Of a stretch of DNA of 7,897 nucleotides, positions 5,886-7,897 are shown piece after piece. Below the pieces are notes generated by a model. The model did no database searches. It saw nothing but the letters and a program-made list of their open reading frames with translations, and had not been told where the DNA came from. Position numbers and translations under genes: made by a program. Source of the DNA: Candidatus Poribacteria bacterium (GTDB lineage Bacteria > Poribacteria > WGA-4E > GCA-2687025). Numbering within the stretch: position 1 is the stretch's first letter; each line of letters begins with the position of its first letter. The stretch is taken from contig JAQBWJ010000083.1 in NCBI GenBank assembly GCA_027625215.1, forward strand, positions 1-7,897. Direction: 5' to 3'.

Positions 5886-6965
5886 TTAATCTACCTGCCA
5901 CTCTTTCAACCCCAACGGCAACGCCGCCGGACGCTCCACCGCGCTCTTGATCGCCACATGCTGCCCCGACTCCGACGATTTGTCGAACGAGGTCATCACT
6001 TCGAGCACATGGTACGCCAAGTCGCCGCTCGCCCGATGCTTTCGACCCGACTTGATCGCCTGCACCATGTCTACGACGCCGATCATCCGCGCGTTGTTCG
6101 GGTGTGTCAGCGCGACTTGTTGCCAGTCGCCCCCATGATCGCTCACCGCGACCGGACCGCCGAACGTGTTGGGGTCGGGTACGGACAGCGTGCCGTCTGC
6201 GCCGAAGATTTCGATGCGCGGCGTCGTCGCGCGCCACACGTCGAACGACATGATCATCGTGATGACCGCGCCGTTGACGAACTCCAACGTCCCGGCGAGG
6301 TGCGTCGTGATCGTCACGGGGAACTTCGTGCCCCGAATCGACTCGTGCCCCGCGACGCGCTCCTCAAACCCCTTCGTCGTGATCGCCGCCACCCGCTTGA
6401 CGGATCCCAACAAGTTCACCAACGCAGTCACGTAATAGGGTCCCATGTCGAGCATCGGACCGCCGCCGACTTCGTAAAAAAACTTGGGGTTCGGGTGCCA
6501 CGGTTCGGGTCCGTGTCCCGTCATGAACGCCATCCCCGCGATGGGTCGCCCGATCTTGCCGTCGTCCAACACCTTTCGCGCCGTCTGAACGCCCGCGCCT
6601 AAAAACGTGTCCGGCGCACACCCGACCCGCAAACCCGTCGCCCGCGACTTCTTGATGAGCTCCGTCGCGTTGTCGCTGTTGATGCCGAACGGCTTTTCGC
6701 TGTAAGCGTGCTTGCCCGCGTCCAAAATCCGCAGCCCGACTTCCACATGCGCCGCCGGGATCGTCAGGTTGACGATTAGTTCGATCTCCTTGTCGGCGAG
6801 CAGGTCGTCCACCGTCACTGCCGGGACGCCGAACCGCGCGCCCTGCGCCCGCGCCGCGTCCATGTTCACGTCGGCGATTGCCTTCACGTCGAGCGCGTCC
6901 GTCTTCTTCGCGCCGTCCAAGTACTGCCCGCTGATGTTCCCGCAGCCAATGATGCCGATCTTCAT
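5886..6965 (-). CDS. Gfo/Idh/MocA family NAD(P)-dependent oxidoreductase
   Basis: A 359-residue protein of normal family length, with an N-terminal Rossmann domain (about 1-120) and a C-terminal alpha/beta substrate domain. The nucleotide-binding motif GIIGCGNIS is at 4-12. The family signature SEKPFG carries the expected catalytic Lys at K91. The second active-site motif reads D173-MGP-Y177. Inositol dehydrogenases have His at the last position, while glucose-fructose oxidoreductase and dihydrodiol-dehydrogenase types have Tyr, so this looks like the Tyr subgroup. Substrates in the family are sugars, inositols or their derivatives; this one cannot be named. No signal peptide is seen, so it is probably cytosolic. 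The ATG has AGGGA (plus 6976-6980) 10 bases upstream. A CRP-type palindrome lies about 60 bases upstream, suggesting catabolic control. It stands alone between two intergenic regions. Confidence 0.92.
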   Translation of the reverse strand: MKIGIIGCGNISGQYLDGAKKTDALDVKAIADVNMDAARAQGARFGVPAVTVDDLLADKEIELIVNLTIPAAHVEVGLRILDAGKHAYSEKPFGINSDNATELIKKSRATGLRVGCAPDTFLGAGVQTARKVLDDGKIGRPIAGMAFMTGHGPEPWHPNPKFFYEVGGGPMLDMGPYYVTALVNLLGSVKRVAAITTKGFEERVAGHESIRGTKFPVTITTHLAGTLEFVNGAVITMIMSFDVWRATTPRIEIFGADGTLSVPDPNTFGGPVAVSDHGGDWQQVALTHPNNARMIGVVDMVQAIKSGRKHRASGDLAYHVLEVMTSFDKSSESGQHVAIKSAVERPAALPLGLKEWQVD

Positions 6966-7015
6966 GCCGCAAATATCCCTAAAACCGCTGATCGCTTAGT
7001 CGTTCCCGAAGCCTA

Positions 7016-7033
7016 TTGTGAGGAGCGTCACAA
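7016..7033. promoter_or_regulatory. CRP/FNR-family-type operator upstream of the Gfo/Idh gene
   Basis: TTGTGAGGAGCGTCACAA is a perfect palindrome of 6-bp arms with a 6-bp spacer. It contains TGTGA-N6-TCACA, the established consensus for CRP-type regulators. Its centre is about 60 bases upstream of the ATG of the minus-strand oxidoreductase, suitable for promoter control. No clear -35/-10 pair was found next to it, and whether this organism has a CRP homologue is unknown. Confidence 0.55.
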
Positions 7034-7124
7034 AGTATCCGACGCATCGCCCACAATTTCAACGGCGATCTGTCGCAAGGGGGCGTTGGTGAATCTCTCC
7101 GGCAGGTGGATCGGGAAAGGGGTT

Positions 7125-7170
7125 AACACAAGTGAGCACAAGTGGACACAAGTGGGCTCAAGTGAACACG
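7125..7170. repeat. 10-bp-period tandem array, consensus AGTGRRCACA
   Basis: Four consecutive 10-base units at 7131-7140, 7141-7150, 7151-7160 and 7161-7170 (AGTGAGCACA, AGTGGACACA, AGTGGGCTCA, AGTGAACACG) follow a half unit AACACA at 7125-7130. Each junction contains an imperfect dyad of the form CAC-AA-GTG. A 10-bp period places every copy on nearly the same face of the helix, which suits cooperative protein binding. The array begins inside the left arm of the 13-bp inverted repeat and lies about 160-205 bases upstream of the Gfo/Idh gene. Confidence 0.65.
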
Positions 7171-7188
7171 TTTTATGACCCTAAAACG
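7169..7188. repeat. Short perfect hairpin CGTTTTA / TAAAACG
   Basis: CGTTTTA (7169-7175) and TAAAACG (7182-7188) form a 7-bp stem with a 6-base loop, immediately after the tandem array. It lies downstream of the minus-strand TPR gene. The stem is AT-rich and lacks a GC-rich part, so it is a weak terminator candidate at most. Confidence 0.4.
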
Positions 7189-7312
7189 CCGCCAATCCTG
7201 ATGAACAGGCAGTTTGGACGGTTAACACGCTGAAAGTGTGTTAACCCCTCTTCAGCGGGACGAATTTAACGGTGGGAACGCCCTGTCGCGTTGGTCAATA
7301 ACCGCCGCCCGA

Positions 7313-7897
7313 TCAGTCCGCGTAGATTCGGTTGAACAGCTCCGCCGCGATCACATCGTCCAGTTCCAGCAGGATTTTGTACTCGTCCAGCGCGAGTTCC
7401 CGCCGACCCAACGCCAAGTACGCGCCACCCAACCCCCGATGCGCGCGCGCGTTCTCCGGTTGAAGGCGAATCACTTCGATATAGGCGGCGCGGGCTTCCG
7501 AGTGCCGTTTGAGAGACGAATACAGGTCGCCGAGCGTGAGATTCACGTCGGCGCGGTCGCGCTCCAACGAGTCGGGACTCAGCGATTCGTTCAGCAACGT
7601 CACCGCGTCTTCAACCCGTTCCAGCCGCACGTAGGCGCGCGACAGTTCGATGCGTCGGCGCAGGTTGTTCGGGTTGACCTGTACGGCGCGTTCCAGCGTT
7701 TGCGCGGCGTCTTCGTGTCGCCCTAAGTCGGTGTAGAGCCGCGCGAGTCGGGAGAGGGCGTTCGAGTCGTCGGGTCGTTCGATGAGAAACTTGTCGTATG
7801 TCGCAATGGCGAGATCGTTCTCACCCACTTCGGCGTACGCGCTCGCCACCATCAGATAGGGGAAACTCCCCGCCTCTCCCGCCGACTCCAACTGCTT
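7313..7897 (-). CDS. Tetratricopeptide-repeat protein, C-terminal part (5' end outside window)
   Basis: The frame is open to the window edge (the first visible codons encode KQLES), so the start lies beyond base 7897. The 194 visible residues are about five TPR units of roughly 34 residues, with the expected pattern of small and aromatic positions. Examples are ASAYAEVGENDLAIATYDK, LARLYTDLGRHEDAAQTLER, LGDLYSSLKRHSEARAAY and LGGAYLALGRRELALDEYK. The protein ends soon after the last repeat (ELFNRIYAD). TPR units form a helical solenoid that holds protein partners, so this is a scaffold or assembly role rather than an enzyme. Whether a signal peptide, membrane segment or another domain precedes the repeats cannot be seen. 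The gene points toward the signal-rich gap and the Gfo/Idh gene on the same strand, but the 347-base gap argues against a simple shared operon. Confidence 0.88.
   Translation of the reverse strand, partial: KQLESAGEAGSFPYLMVASAYAEVGENDLAIATYDKFLIERPDDSNALSRLARLYTDLGRHEDAAQTLERAVQVNPNNLRRRIELSRAYVRLERVEDAVTLLNESLSPDSLERDRADVNLTLGDLYSSLKRHSEARAAYIEVIRLQPENARAHRGLGGAYLALGRRELALDEYKILLELDDVIAAELFNRIYAD

Larger units (their letters stand above)
7118..7249. repeat. 13-bp perfect inverted repeat enclosing a signal-rich intergenic segment
   Basis: AGGGGTTAACACA at 7118-7130 is exactly complementary to TGTGTTAACCCCT at 7237-7249. A third partial copy, GGTTAACAC at 7220-7228, can pair with the same right arm (7238-7246) to give a 9-bp stem with a 9-base loop. 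The two pairings exclude each other. No U-rich tail follows on either strand, so a simple intrinsic terminator is not supported. No flanking target duplication is seen. Possible roles are paired operator sites, an RNA switch after the TPR gene, or the ends of a small mobile element. Confidence 0.6.

Noticed and set aside
5702..5950. Plus-strand open frame encoding CHSEQREES and LRVAQNDT
   Set aside because: These peptides are the usual translation of the two arms of the intergenic palindrome, a known source of false gene calls; the frame also runs into the Gfo/Idh gene on the other strand.
5829..6602. 257-codon plus-strand frame opposite the Gfo/Idh gene
   Set aside because: Arg/His-rich shadow of a clear Gfo/Idh/MocA protein with intact motifs.
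7125..7170. Short regular repeats considered as a CRISPR array
   Set aside because: Units are 10 bases without unique spacers; CRISPR repeats are about 24-40 bases separated by spacers of similar size.
7220..7246. GGTTAACAC hairpin as an intrinsic terminator of the TPR gene
   Set aside because: The stem is not GC-rich and no run of T follows on the minus strand.
7238..7726. 162-codon plus-strand frame opposite the TPR gene
   Set aside because: Shadow of the TPR coding region, starting inside the inverted repeat, with no recognisable motif.

Overview
The window looks like chromosomal DNA of a GC-rich, probably uncultured environmental bacterium. Hand counts give 38 of 60 G+C in a typical coding stretch (1501-1560). 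The gene content (tricorn-type S41 protease, several NAD(P)-dependent reductases, a Gfo/Idh/MocA oxidoreductase, a VapBC-like pair, a pentapeptide-repeat protein, a TPR protein) recalls lineages such as Armatimonadota, Poribacteria, Latescibacterota or Planctomycetota. I cannot assign the phylum from the sequence alone.

Layout. (1) Plus strand, 1-2748: the 3' part of a tricorn-like peptidase, then an SDR oxidoreductase 6 nt downstream. (2) Plus strand, 2798-5104: four genes joined stop-to-start. They are a VapB-like antitoxin, a PIN-domain (VapC-like) toxin, a protein with two 6-pyruvoyl-tetrahydropterin-synthase (PTPS/QueD) domains, and a second SDR. The junctions overlap by 1, 1 and 4 nt. 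(3) Minus strand, 5040-5663: a pentapeptide-repeat protein whose 3' end overlaps the second SDR by 65 nt. (4) 5664-5885: non-coding, with a large REP/MITE-like inverted repeat. (5) Minus strand, 5886-6965: a Gfo/Idh/MocA dehydrogenase. (6) 6966-7312: non-coding but dense in signals. It holds a CRP-type palindrome, a 10-bp-period tandem array, and nested inverted repeats. (7) Minus strand, 7313-7897: the 3' part of a TPR protein.

The most interesting object is the double PTPS protein. Its N-terminal domain keeps the Asp-His pair of the PTPS catalytic triad but has lost the catalytic Cys. Its C-terminal domain keeps a classical Cys loop but has Tyr in place of the His. In rat PTPS the triad is shared between two subunits (Cys from one, Asp-His from the neighbour). 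The two defective halves could therefore make one composite active site. The second domain also keeps its own ATG and a well-spaced Shine-Dalgarno sequence, so a short one-domain form is possible. The next gene, overlapping by 4 nt, is an SDR, the superfamily of sepiapterin reductase. A pterin-reducing role for the pair is a reasonable but unproven hypothesis.

All functional calls come from reading motifs. No database search, structure prediction or GC computation beyond the hand counts was possible.
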